64,000 nucleotides of DNA from Erythroxylum novogranatense (taxonomy: Eukaryota; Streptophyta; Magnoliopsida; Malpighiales; Erythroxylaceae): positions 4,589,001 to 4,653,000 of the forward strand of contig CM057229.1 in the NCBI GenBank assembly GCA_029891385.1. Direction: 5' to 3'. The first letter of the stretch is position 1; every line of letters begins with the position of its first letter. Position numbers and translations under genes: made by a program. Below are positions 11,001 to 23,800 of the stretch, piece after piece. The notes under the pieces are model-generated. The model searched no databases and was not told the origin of the DNA. It worked only from the letters and a program-made list of their open reading frames with translations.

Positions 11001-12581
11001 ATTGTTTTGATAAACGGATTACTTCTAAAAAGATTTGCATTCTTTGTGTTGTAAATGATTTCAAATGTTGGTTACAAAAAGGTTTGAAAAATTAGAATTT
11101 TCGAATATTTTTGAAAGTGTTTATAAAATATCGTTCATGTAAAGGTTTGAAAAAAAAAAGATTTCCAAATACTTTTGGAATTACGTTAAACAAAATGGTT
11201 TATGAAAATGTTTGAAAAATTTGGGATTTCCGAATATGTTCGGAATTAGTTATAAAATAGTGTTTATAAAAATGTTTGAAACATGATGATTTCCGAATGT
11301 TTTGGAAATTGTATAAAAATATCGTTTAGGCAAATGTTTGAAAAACAAATCTGATTTCCGAATATTTTAGGAGTGTTATAAAGAAAGGTTATGATTTTTG
11401 ACTATTCTGAATTCGTTATAAAGTAGTGATTATGTAAATGGTTGAAAATGAAATGCTTGATTTTGAATGTTTTTAAGCTTTGTTGCAAGTTGTGAATGTT
11501 TGATAAATTAAGGAAATTTCTGAAATTACGAAAAATGATACAAAGGTTCAAATTCTTGTTTTCAACTACTTTGTGAAATTGATTGAAAAATTTGGAAAGT
11601 ATTGAATTTTAATTGTTTCCGAATGTTTTGGAAAATGTTACGAGTTTTAAAATGTAAAAACATTCTAAAATTCGATGATTTTGTAATGATTTAAGAAATT
11701 GTTTAATTTATTCGATTTGTTATTTTCGATAAATTTTGAGAATTAATGAAAAGGGTTTAGGATGATTTGAATAAAATGTTTTTTAATTGTTTACATTCTT
11801 GATTTTGAATGATGTGAGAAACATTGAGAAAATTGTTAAATTAAATGATTTTGAATGTTTTGATTAATTGATGAAGTTTTGAATGAATTGATAAATATGA
11901 AAATTGTTTGAATTGCTAAATTATATATTAAAAAATTTGTTTGATTTATGATTTTAAGGAATTACTATGATGCTTGCATTCTTTGTGTTTAAATGTGTGA
12001 GATTCTAACAATTGTGCATTCTTGAATGCTTGAGAATGTGTTATGTAATTGCTATGTGAAATTATGTGTAGTTGTGAATGTCAGTGTGTCTAGTTAGACA
12101 CGATTTGAAAAGATTTGAAATGTGCCTTGGGTAATCCAATTTTCGTTTTGATTATGTGTATTATGTGGGTTTGGTTAGGTCCCTCCGTATGAGTCGGTCA
12201 TTGTCTCCTCGATAGCCTTCTCTGGCTGCCATGCAGTGGCTTAGGAGTTCGATTTCAGACTCCCCTCCGTTCACGGGCCGCACATTATTATCTTGAGAAT
12301 GTGCGACGCTCGTTAGGACTGACCCAAACCATTTGATGTGCTATTTGTTTTATTTTGTTTATGTTTGTGATGCATTTATGTTTTCGAAATTGTGCATGAT
12401 TTGGAAGAACAATTGTGAGATTTTGAGAAATGAGTTTTGAAATCGTGATAATTTTGGAAATTGATTAAGAATGTTTTGAATAAATGGAAAGGCCAAAGAA
12501 CTAAGTTTTGAAATTCTTGCTACTGAGAAATGTTTATAAATGATAAACATTTTAAAAAAATAATTTTTGCTTATTTTCGAG

Positions 12582-12590
12582 TATAAATAT
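12582..12590 (+). promoter_or_regulatory. TATA-like box in LTR B (also 18960-18968 and 25374-25382)
   Basis: TATAAATAT sits about 1 kb before the LTR end, followed by a conserved CTCACCCC..TTTCATCCCCATCTCC block. It is conserved in LTRs B, C and D, and a TTTATAAAT version occurs in the minus-strand relative and its inverted copy. It is a candidate promoter only: the leader and splice donor much further upstream argue for a start elsewhere. Confidence 0.4.
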
Positions 12591-12977
12591 GTTATCAACG
12601 GAGCAAAAGCTCACCCCCCTTTCATCCCCATCTCCAGGTTTTCGAGCAGGAGATCGGATGGAAGACGATCATGACTTCAGTTCGATTTGTGCATGTTTTG
12701 TATTTGTGTGTAAAGTTTGATGTTAGTGTATTCTTTTCGGATTGTAAACAAATGCTGAAATTGAGAATGGATTTGAGTTTGTGTATGATCATGGTATTGA
12801 AATATGTAAGTCAATTATGGAATTGTATTTTGTATTGAGGTGAATATGAATGGATTTGTTTATGAATAGTAAAAGTTTATACTTATGATTGGATTGTGTT
12901 CAGATTGATTTATGAATTGGATTGAGAATTATGGAAGTGTTAGGTATAGATGTGTGTTCTGCTGGTGTTTTAGATTC

Positions 12978-13101
12978 CGGACGGGAGGTCCGATGATTCT
13001 GTGTTGTGTTTGGAAATTATAGAAGTGTGTAATTTCTTTTGCAGATTTTTGGGCTGTACAAAATACAGCTATTATGCTACCCGATTTTCGATAAAATCGG
13101 G
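12978..13101 (+). repeat. Three hairpins in the LTR 3' part (LTR B)
   Basis: CGGAC-GGGAG-GTCCG at 12978-12992, GCTGTA-CAAAA-TACAGC at 13053-13069, and CCCGATTTT-CGAT-AAAATCGGG at 13080-13101, all perfect. The last two follow a TTCTTTTGCAG acceptor-like sequence. LTR C repeats all three without loss (19356-19370, 19431-19447, 19458-19479). LTR D keeps the third perfectly (25865-25886) and has one disrupted pair in each of the first two. Confidence 0.8.
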
Positions 13102-13587
13102 TTATAGCAAAGTAAGAAGTAGAATAGGTTTTGTTATAAATGAGATAAGAATTTTGGTATGGATAAAATTTTGGGATGTGTATGTTTGTATAAGATGATG
13201 ATTTGAGATTTGCACGAGGATGAATTAGTCTGCTTTGATTGTATAAGGTTGATTAAGGAAATGAAAAAAAAGATTGAAAAAAAAAATTATACCGGAATTC
13301 AGATTTGTTTTAGTCTAAGGTCTGCAACGCGACCCTGTTGTTTTCGTTTAGAGTTTGAGTTCTCGGATGTCGGAAATTGGTTCAGTTGGTTTTGAGATCC
13401 GTTTGTTTTCGCTGTGCGATTCGTTCCGCTACTTGGTTTTTTTTGCCTTATGTTTTCTGGATTCGATTCTTTCGTTTGGTTGTTTCCGCACGCGTTTGAT
13501 CGCGTCTCCGTCGCTTAGTTTCGCTTTCGCTATTGTTTTCCGTTTTGTTTTTCGGTTGGGGTCTGGTTTTTGGATTAGGTCCTAACA

Positions 13588-14463
13588 GTTATGGTATCAG
13601 AGCCTAGTAATAGGATCTTACTTGGGCGTATGTGTATGAATGATTTGCAAGAGTAATTGATAAGAGTTTGATAGGCTGAAGTTGAATTTGTGAGAATGTG
13701 CTAAGTGATTATTTGATGTCGGTGATGAGTGATGATTGATTATAAATAGAAATTGAGAGGATAATCTCGTGATGAAAATGGACATATGGATTTCGGATGT
13801 ACATTTATGAGATGAAGTAAGAAATACTTGAAGGATAGGATTAAATGATATGAAGGTATGTCATGAAATATTTGAATAATTAAATTGATTGTTGAACAAA
13901 GTGACGAGAATTATGATTGATTTTAAGAATGTGTTACGGAAAATGAAATTAGAAATTCTTGATGAATAAGGATAAATTGATTTGATTATGCTTTTGAGAG
14001 ATGCAAATTTTGAAAGATGAGATAACTTGATGTTTGAATATACATTTGTAAGATGAAATGAGGAAGGCTTGAAAGATGAAATTGGTGATAGAGATATATG
14101 TGTAGAAGTTCAAATGGTTGATTTTAAATGATGATTTGGTCCATATTAAGAGTCATTAAGAAGTGGACCATTGACTTGCATAAAATGTTAAAGGAAAAAC
14201 GTTAAGGAATATTGAGTTGTAGAAATAGTGAGTTTGATATGATTTTAGATGGAGTATTTGATATAAGAATTGAGAAATTGTGAAGAGATTGAGAAATATG
14301 TATGAGAAGGAAATTAGATAAGAAAAGTGATTATTTATGATTCGATCCCACAAATTGATGATATCTTAAATTGATTGAGAAAAGTGATTGTATGATTAGA
14401 TAAGAAATATTATGTTCTTAAGTGTGAATTTCGAGGACGAAATTCTTTTAGGAGGGAGAGAAA
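13588..14463 (+). mobile_element. Internal region B of the non-autonomous element (876 bp)
   Basis: Same organisation and same length as internal region A, with a small number of substitutions. Primer site TGGTATCAGAGCCT at 13592-13605; purine tract AGGAGGGAGAGAAA at 14450-14463. No gag or pol. Confidence 0.9.
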
Positions 14464-17400
14464 TATTGGACCCCGAATTTTTGATGAAAATTAGAAATAT
14501 TAAAATGAATTTAAATAAGAAAGAAATTAGTGAGAAAATTTATGAATTTAAGAAAATTTGATGAATTTAAGAAAAATTTAATGAGAAAAAGAATCGATTA
14601 ATTTTGATGAATTTGATATTTGAGTAAATTTGTTTGGGTTATGAAAGTGTTAGAGAATGAGTTGATTTAAAATGGAAGTAAAAATTTAGAAATAAAATTG
14701 TGGAAGTTTGACTTTTTGGAGTTAAAGTTGATTTTTTGATTTAGGCCAAATTTGTCGAAATGATCTTCTTGAGACTTGTAGCTTCTGTCTAGAGCTTTCC
14801 GTAGTCATAAAGTTTGATATTTTTCAATATCGGAAGTGAAAGTTATGATTTTTCGAAGTTAGTGTATTTTGCTTTGTGTTTTGAAAATGTTCATAGGGTA
14901 AGTTTACGTGTGCTATGTTTTGAGGCAAATCGCCGTAAAGTTTTGGTCTGAATTGGAGAAAGTGGCCTTAATGAAAGTTGTAGCTTGTATGTCAATCTTT
15001 CCGACGCCATAAAGTATGAAATTTTTTGATATCAGGAGTGGAAGATATGATTTTTCGAAGATAAGGTTCTTTTGCTTTGTTTTGAAAATGCTATTAAGTA
15101 TAGGTTTGTGTGTTCTATGCTTCGAGGCCACACGTCGTGAGGATTTAGTCTGAATTGAAGTAAGTGGTCTACATGAAAGTTGTAGCTTGTCTATCAATCT
15201 TTCCAACGCTATAAAGCATGCAATATTTGGATGTAGGAATTGGAAGATATGAATGTTGAAAGTTTGGAGTTTGTTTAGGTGATGTTTAACATGGCAGTAA
15301 CTTTGACTAGGTTTTTGACCCCTTTAGAGCTGAAATTGAATTTTGAGTTGTTCATGGAAGTTGTAGAGATTCCTTTTATCTTTCCATCGACACCAAATTT
15401 GTCAAATTTGGAGTTTAGAATCAAGAGTTACTATTTTTTAAAAATTCGATTATATATGTATAATTAAGATTATGTTCTTTTGCTTTTGATTCGACCCTTT
15501 TTCAATCTTTTGCTTATAATTCCTTCGTTCGACATCCGATTGATTTGATTTTTGAAACGTTGGATTTCTAAGACATTTAGCTACTCCTTCATGAGTAATT
15601 ATGATTTTTAGGAGATTAAATGGAAAGAGATTGATTGAACCATAGTGAGAGGGTTGGTTAAAGGTTATGAGTTAGATAATTTTCTGAACATGGTTCAGTA
15701 ATTTGGAGATATCTTGATCTGTACAGCTCCGATTGAGTTGATTCTTAAGGAAAAATAAAATTACGACATGGGGCTAAAAATCATGTGAAGGGATCGAAAT
15801 TCAATTTCTTCCCTAAGATTGTCAATTTCTGGACTGAAGTTGAGTTAATGTTCAGTCTCGGATTAGTAAGAGCTGAACACGTATTTTGCCTATAACTTCT
15901 TCATTTCTGAATCGATTTGAGCATTCTTGGTGTCATTTTAAAGATGAGACATAGAGGAACAAGTTTCAAGAAGAAAGTTTTGCCAAATTATGTCGTTTAG
16001 CTGCCCAAAATCAGGAAGCAAGATGACTATTTTTAGGGGCAAATATGGAACATAACTTAAGATGGAGGGGCAAAATGGTCTTTTAGCAGTCATTAAAGGG
16101 GAAGCTTGAGCTACTGTCGTTTTTAACTTAAGGGAAGCAACAGAAACACGATATTAAGCAAGAAAATGAAAGAAACAAAAGGTTAGAGTGGGAGAGAAGA
16201 AGAGTAGTCGTAGGCGATGGAGAGAAGAAGAAGAAAGAAAGGGAAAGCATAAAGGTTCGATTTTCATGGGTTTCTTAGAGCATTTTCGATCTTGCTTCAA
16301 GAGGAATGGAGGGAAGAGTATGAAAGTTTTCTTTGGAGCTTGGAGATGCCGAAAATGGAGAAGATGGAGGTAAGTTCGAAAATTTTAAGTTTGAATTTTT
16401 AGTGAGTTTTTGGTTTTTTTGGCTTAAGCTTCATATGGGATTGGATTTTCTATGATTAATTGAAGAGATTATGCTATGATAATGTCCAATTTTTTATGTT
16501 CCTAAATTAGGGGTTTTGTTATTGAATTTGGGGATTTTGAAAAATTGGAGGTTGTTGGAGTTAGATAGCTTGATATTGTTATGGATTTGAGATTTCTAAG
16601 GTTGATTTTAGTGATATGCTATGATTGATGAATAATTTTGGATAATTGATTAATTAGGATTTATGCCCAAATGTTTTTTGGGATTTGGGGGTTTTGGAAA
16701 TTGATGCTTTAGAAAGCTTGAAAATATGTTCAATTGGTGAATTCCTAAGTTAATTTGAGTAATTATGTATTTATGATGTTGAATTTGGGTATTTGTGGAT
16801 TAGGAAAATTTAATTTGGAAGAAAGAAGAAAGGATTGGTGAAACTGATGATTAGGACAAGATTCAAGCATCGATTCGAGGTGGGTAATGTATTTATACTT
16901 TGAATTATAAGTTTGGTATGAAGTTTTGAGAAATCAAGAATGAAAATGTTTGGAAAAATTATTGTTTACGTTTGAAAAACTAAAAGATGATACAATATGT
17001 GTAATTTGATGCTTTTAGAAATGATTACATAAATTATAAAATCGTTTTGGATAATTTGATAAAATTGATAAGATTTCGAAATTTTCTTTAGTTATGAAAG
17101 AATTGATAAATTATGAAAAGTGTTACATTTATTGATTTGAAAGTTTAATTAAGAAAGTGTTATTTTATGATCTTTGAGATTTCAAAGGAAATTATGATTT
17201 TGAAAAGGAAAAAAGATTTTGAAAATTTATTAAGGAATTATTATCCTTATGTTTGAATTATTTACTGATTTTTTTTGTTTTGGACAATTTAAAGAAAATG
17301 AGTCAATTGAGAATCTTCCTTGATTTTGAATGTTTTGATAAAAATGAAGTAATTGTTAAATTACATGTTTTGATTGTTTTGATAAATGGATTACTTCTAA

Positions 17401-19965
17401 AAGATTTGCATTCTTTGTGTTGTAAATGATTTCAAATGTTGGTTACAAAAGGTTTGAAAATTTAGAATTTTGAATATTTTTGAAAGTGTTTATAAAATAT
17501 CGTTCTTGTAAAGGTTTGAAAAAAAGATTTCCAAATACTTTTGGAATTACTTTAAACAAAATGGTTTATGAAAATGTTTGAAAAATTTGGGATTTCCGAA
17601 TACGTTCGGAATTAGTTATAAAATAGTGTTTATAAAAATGTTTGAAACATGATGATTTCCGAATGTTTTGGAAATTGTATAAAAATATCGTTTAGGCAAA
17701 TGTTTGAAAAACAAATCTGATTTCCGAATATTTTAGGAGTGTTATAAAGAAAGGTTATGATTTTTGACTATTCTGAATTCGTTATAAAGTAGTGATTATA
17801 TAAATGGTTGAAAATGAAATGCTTGATTTTGAATGTTTTTAAGCTTTGTTGCAAGTTGTGAATGTTTGATAAATTAAGGAAATTGCTGAAATTACGAAAA
17901 ATGATACAAAGGTTCAAATTCTTGTTTTCAACTGCTTTGTGAAATTGATTGAAAAATTTGGAAAGTATTGAATTTTAATTGTTTCCGAATGTTTTGGAAA
18001 ATGTTACGAGTTTTAAAATGTAAAAACATTCTAAAATTCAATGATTTTGTAATGATTTAAGAAATTGTTTAATTTATTCGATTTGTTATTTTCGATAAAT
18101 TTTGAGAATTAATGAAAAGGGTTTAGGATGATTTGAATAAAATGTTTTTAATTGTTTACATTCTTCGATTTTGAATGATGTGAGAAAAATTGAGAAAATT
18201 GTTAAATTAAATGATTTTGAATTTTGATTAATTGATGAAGTTTTTGAACGAATTGATAATTATGAAAATTGTTTGAATTGCTAAATTATATATTAAAAAA
18301 ATTTGTTTGATTTATGATTTTAAGGAATTACTATGATGCTTGCATTCTTTGTGTTTAAATGTGTGAGATTCTAACAATTGTGCATTCTTGAATGCTTGAG
18401 AATGTGTTATGTAATTGCTATGTGAAATTATGTGTAGTTGTGAATGTCAGTGTGTCTAGTTAGACACGATTTGAAAAGATTTCGAAATGTGCCTTCGGGT
18501 AATCTGAATTTTCGTTTTCGATTATGTGTATTATGTGGGTTTGGTTAGGTCCCTTCCGTATGAGTCAGTGCACTGTCTCCCTCTGATAGCCTTCTCCCGG
18601 CTGCCCGCAAGTGGCTTAGGAGTTCCGATTTCAGATTCCCCTCCGTTTCGGTACCGCACATAACCGCATATTGAGAATGTGCGACGCTCTATTAGGACCG
18701 ACCCAAACCATTTGATGTGCTATTTGTTTTATTTTGTTTATGTTTTTGATGCATTTATGTTTTCGAAATTGTGCATGATTTGGAAGAACAATTATGAGAT
18801 TTTGAGAAATGAGTTTTGAAATCGTGATAATTTTGGAAATTGATTAAGAATGTTTTAAATAAATGGAAAGGCCAAAGAACTAAGTTTTGAAATTCTTGCT
18901 TCTGAGAAATGTTTATAAATGATAAACATTTAAAAAAATGATTTTTGCTTATTTTCGAGTATAAATATGTTATCCACGGAGCAAAAGCTCACCCCCCTTT
19001 CATCCCCATCTCCAGGTTTTCGAGCAGGAGATCGGATGGAAGACGATCATGACTTCAGTTCGATTTGTGCATGTTTTGTATTTGTGTGTAAAGTTTGATG
19101 TTAGTGTATTCTTTTCGGATTGTAAACAAATGCTGAAATTGAGAATGGATTTGAGTTTGTGTATGATCATGGTATTGAAATATGTAAGTCAATTATGGAA
19201 TTGTATTTTGTATTGAGGTGAATATGATTGGATTTGTTTATGAATAGTAAAAGTTTATACTTATGATTGGATTGTGTTCAGATTGATTTATGAATTGGAT
19301 TGAGAATTATGGAAGTGTTAGGTATAGATGTGTGTTCTGCTGGTGTTTTAGATTCCGGACGGGAGGTCCGATGATTCTGTGTTGTGTTTGGAAATTATAG
19401 AAGTGTGTAATTTCTTTTGCAGATTTTTGGGCTGTACAAAATACAGCCGTTATGCTGCCCGATTTTCGATAAAATCGGGTTATAGCAAAGTAAGAAGTAG
19501 AATAGGTTTTGTTATAAATGAGATAAGAATTTTGGTATGGATAAAATTTTGGGATGTGTATGTTTGTATAAGATGATGATTTGAGATTTGCACGAGGATG
19601 AATTAGTCTGCTTTGATTGTATAAGGTTGATTAAGGAAATGAAAAAGAAAGATTGAAAAAAAATTTATACCGGAATTCATATTTGTTTTAGTCTAAGGTC
19701 TGCAACGCGACCCTGTTGTTTTCGTTTAGAGTTTGAGTTCTCGGATGTCGGAAATTGGTTCAGTTGGTTTTGAGATCCGTTTGTTTTCGCTGTGCGATTC
19801 GTTCCGCTACTTGGTTTTTTTTGCCTTATGTTTTCTGGATTCGATTCTTTCGTTTGGTTGTTTCCGCACGCGTTTGATCGCGTCTCCGTCGCTTTGTTTC
19901 GCTTTCGCTATTGTTTTCCGTTTTGTTTTCCGGTTGGGGTCTGGTTTTTGGATTGGGTCCCAACA
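14464..19965 (+). repeat. LTR C (5502 bp)
   Basis: Starts TATTGGACC like LTR B and ends GGTCCCAACA like LTR D. It is the longest copy and carries all landmarks: donor-like GTAAGT at 16370-16375, TATAAATAT at 18960-18968, and intact hairpins at 19356-19479. The CGTCCGACATCCG motif has one substitution here (CGTTCGACATCCG). Confidence 0.9.
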
Positions 19966-20841
19966 GTTATGGTATCAGAGCCTAGTAATAGGATCTTACT
20001 TGGGCGTATGTGTATGAATGATTTGCAAGAGTAATTGATAAGAGTTTGATAGGCTGAATTTGAATTTGTGAGAATGTGCTAAGTGATTATTTGATGTCGG
20101 TGATGAGTGATGATTGATTATAAATAGAAATTGAGAGGATAATCTCGTGATGAAAATGGATGAATGGATTTCGGATGTACATTTATGAGATGAAGTAAGA
20201 AATACTTGAAGGATAGGATTAAATGATATGAAGGTATGTCATGAAATATTTGAATAATTAAATTGATTGTTGAACAAAGTGACGAGAATTATGATTGATT
20301 TTAAGAATGTGTTACGGAAAATGAAATTAGAAATTCTTGATGAATAAGGATAAATTGATTTGATTATGCTTTTGAGAGATGCAAATTTTGAAAGATGAGA
20401 TTACTTGATGTTTGAATATACATTTGTAAGATGAAATGAGGAAGGCTTGAAAGATGAAATTGGTGATAGAGATATATGTGTAGAAGTTCAAACGATTGAT
20501 TTTAAATGATGATTTGGTCCATATTAAGAGTCATTAAGAAGTGGACCATTGACTTGCATAAAATGTTAAAGGAAAAACATTAAGGAATATTGAGTTGTAG
20601 AAATAGTGAGTTTGATATGATTTTAGATGGAGTATTTGATATAAGAATTGAGAAATTGTGAAGAGATTGAGAAATATGTATGAGAAGGAAATTAGATAAG
20701 AAAAGTGATTATTTATGATTCGATCCAACAAATTGATGATATCTTAAATTGATTGAGAAAAGTGATTGTATGATTAGATAAGAAATATTATGTTCTTAAG
20801 TGTGAATTTCAAGGACGAAATTCTTTTAAGAGGGGGAGAAA
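19966..20841 (+). mobile_element. Internal region C of the non-autonomous element (876 bp)
   Basis: Primer site TGGTATCAGAGCCT at 19970-19983; purine tract AAGAGGGGGAGAAA at 20828-20841. It shares variants with internal B (GTGCTAAGTG, ATAAATAGAAATT) against internal A. Confidence 0.9.
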
Positions 20842-23800
20842 TGTTGGACCCCGAACTTTTGATGAAAATTAGAAATATTAAAATGAATTTAAATGAGAAA
20901 GAAATTAGTGAGAAAATTTATGAATTTAAGAAAATTTGATGAATTTAAGAAAAATTTAATGAGAAAAAGAATCGATTAGTTTTGATGACATTGATATTTG
21001 AGTAAATTTGTTTAGGTTATGAAAGTGTTAGAGAATGAGTTGATTTAAAATGGAAGTGAAAATTTAGAAATAAAATTGTGGAAGTTTGACTTTTTGGAGT
21101 TAAAGTTGACTTTTTCATTTAGGCCAAATTTGTGGAAATGATCTTCTTGAGACTTGTAGCTTCTGTTGAGAGCTTTCCGTAGCCATAAAGATTGATATTT
21201 TTCGATATCGGGCGTGAAAGTTATGATTTTTCGAAGTTAGTGTATTTTGCTTTGTGTTTTGAAAATGTTCATAGGGTAAGTTTGCGTGTGCTATGTTTTA
21301 TGGCAAATCGTCGTAAGGTTTTGGTCTGAATTGGAGAAAGTGACCTTAATGAAAGTTGTAGCTTGTATGTCAATCTTTCCGACGCCATAAAGTATGCAAT
21401 TTTTCGATATCGGGAGTGGAAGATATGATTTTCCGAAGATAAGGTTCTTTTGCTTTGTTTTGAAAATGCTATTAAGTATAGGTTTGTGTGTTCTATGCTT
21501 CGAGGCCACTCGTCGTGAGGATTTAGTCTGAATTGAAGTAAGTGGTCTACATGAAAGTTGTAGCTTGTCTATCAATCTTTCCAACGCTATAAAGCATGCA
21601 ATATTTGGATGTGGGAATTGGAAGATATGAATGTTGAAAGTTTGGAGTTTGTTTAGGTGATGTTTAACATGGCAGTAACTTTGACTAAGATTTTGACCCC
21701 TTTAGAGCTGAAATTGATTTTTGAGTTGTTAATGGAAGTTGTAGAGATTCCTTTTATCTTTCCATCAACACCAAATTTGTCAAATTTGGAGTTCAGAATC
21801 AAGAGTTACTATTTTTGAAAAATTCGATTATATATGTATAATTAAGATTATGTTCTTTTGCTTTTGATTCGACCATTTTTCAATCTTTTGCTTATAATTC
21901 CTTCGTCCGACATCCGATTGATTCGATTTTTGAAGCGTTGGATTCCTAAGACATTTAGGTACTCCTTCATGAGTAATTATGATTTTTAGGAGATTAAATG
22001 GAAAGAGATTGATTGAACCATAGTGAGAGGGTTGGTTAAAGGTTATGAGTTAGATAATTTTCTGAACATGGTTCAGTAATTTGGAGATATCTTGATCTGT
22101 ACAGCTCCGATTGAGTTGATTCTTGAGGAAAAATAAAATTGTGACATGGGGCTAAAAATCATGTGAAGGGATCGAAATTCAATTTCATCCCTAAGATTGT
22201 CAATTTCTGGACTGAAGTTGAGTTAATGTTCAGTCTCGGATTAGTAAGAGCTGAACACGTATTTTGCCTATAACTTCTTCATTTCTGAACCGATTTGAGC
22301 GTTCTTGGTTTCATTTTAAAGATGAGACATAGAGGAACAAGTTTCAAGAAGAAAGTTTTGCCAAATTATGTCGTTTAGCTGCCCAAAGTCAGGAAGCAAG
22401 ATGACTTTTTTTAGGGGGAAATATGGAACATAACTTAAGATGGAGGGGAAAAATGGTCTTTTAGCAGTCGTTAAAAGGGAGGCTTGAGCTGCTGTCGTTT
22501 TTAACTTAAGGGAAGCAGCAAAAACACGATATTAAGCAAGAAAATGAAAGAAAGAAAAGGTTAGAGAGGGAGAGAAGAAGAGTAGTCGTAGGCGATGGAG
22601 AGAAGAAGAAGAAAGAAAGGGAAAGCGTAAAGGTTCGATTTTGATGGGTTTCTTAGAGCATTTTCGATCTTGCTTCAAGAGGAATGGAGGGAAGAGTATG
22701 AAAGTTTTCTTTGGAGCTTGGAGATGCCAAAAATGGAGAAGATGGAGGTAAGTTCGAAAATTTTAAGTTTGAATTTTTAGTGAGTTTTTGGTTTTTTAGG
22801 CTTAAGCTTCATATGGAATTGGATTTTCTATGATTAATTGAAGAGATTATGCTATGATAATGTCCAATTTTTTTATGTTCCTAAATTAGGGGTTTTGTTA
22901 TTGAATTTGGGGATTTTAAAAAATTGGAGGTTGTTGGAGTTAGATAGCTTGATATTGTTATGGATTTGAGATTTCTAAGGTTGATTTTAGTGATATGCTA
23001 TGATTGATTAATAATTTTGGATAATTGATTAATTAGGATTTATGCCCAAATTTTTTTTAGGATTTGGAGATTTTTGGAAATTGATGCTTTAGAAAGCTTG
23101 AAAATATGATCAATTGGTGAATTCCTAAGTTAATTTGAGTAATTGTGTATTTATGATGTTGAATTTGGGTATTTGTGGATTAGGAAAATTTAATTTGGAA
23201 GAAAGAAGAAAGGATTGGTGAAATTGATGATTAGGACAAGATTCAAGCATCGATTCGAGGTGGGTAATGTATTTATACTTTGAATTATAAGTTTTGTATG
23301 AAGTTTTAACAAATCAAGAATAAAAATGTTTGGAAAAATTATTGTTTACGTTTGAAAAACCAAAAGATGATACAATATGTGTAATTTGATGCTTTTAGAA
23401 ATGATTACATAAATTATAAAAATCATTTTGGATAATTTGATAAAATTGATAAGATATCCGAAATTTTCTTTAGTTATGAAAGAATTGATAAATTATGAAA
23501 AGTGTTACATTTATTGATTTGAAAGTTTAATTAAGAAAGTGTTATTTTATGATCTTTGAGATTTCAAAGGAAATTGAGATTTCAAAGGAAATTTTGATTT
23601 TGATAAAAAAGGATTTGAAAATTTATTAAGGAATTATTATCCCTTATGTTTGAATTATTTACGAAATTGTTTTGTTTGGACAATTTAAAGAAAATGAGTC
23701 AATTGAGAATCTTCCTTGATTTTTGAATGTTTTGATAAAATGAAGTAATTGTTAAATTACATGTTTTGATTGTTTTGATAAATGGATTACTTCAAAAGAT

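Larger units (their letters stand above)
8099..13587 (+). repeat. LTR B (5489 bp)
   Basis: Starts TATTGGACC (the expected TG has become TA) and ends GGTCCTAACA. Landmarks: repeats of about 200 bp near the start, the CGTCCGACATCCGATTGA motif at 9161-9178, a leader followed by GTAAGT at 10005-10010, subrepeats with TTCCGAA palindromes, a GC-richer block at about 12180-12340, TATAAATAT at 12582-12590, and three hairpins at 12978-13101. It shares 5' variants with LTR C (for example GCCGTAAAG where A and D have GTCGTAAGG). Confidence 0.9.

Noticed and set aside
12180..12340. GC-richer block in LTR B as an RNA gene
   Set aside because: It varies among LTR copies with many indels, and no stable known RNA fold or promoter boxes are apparent.
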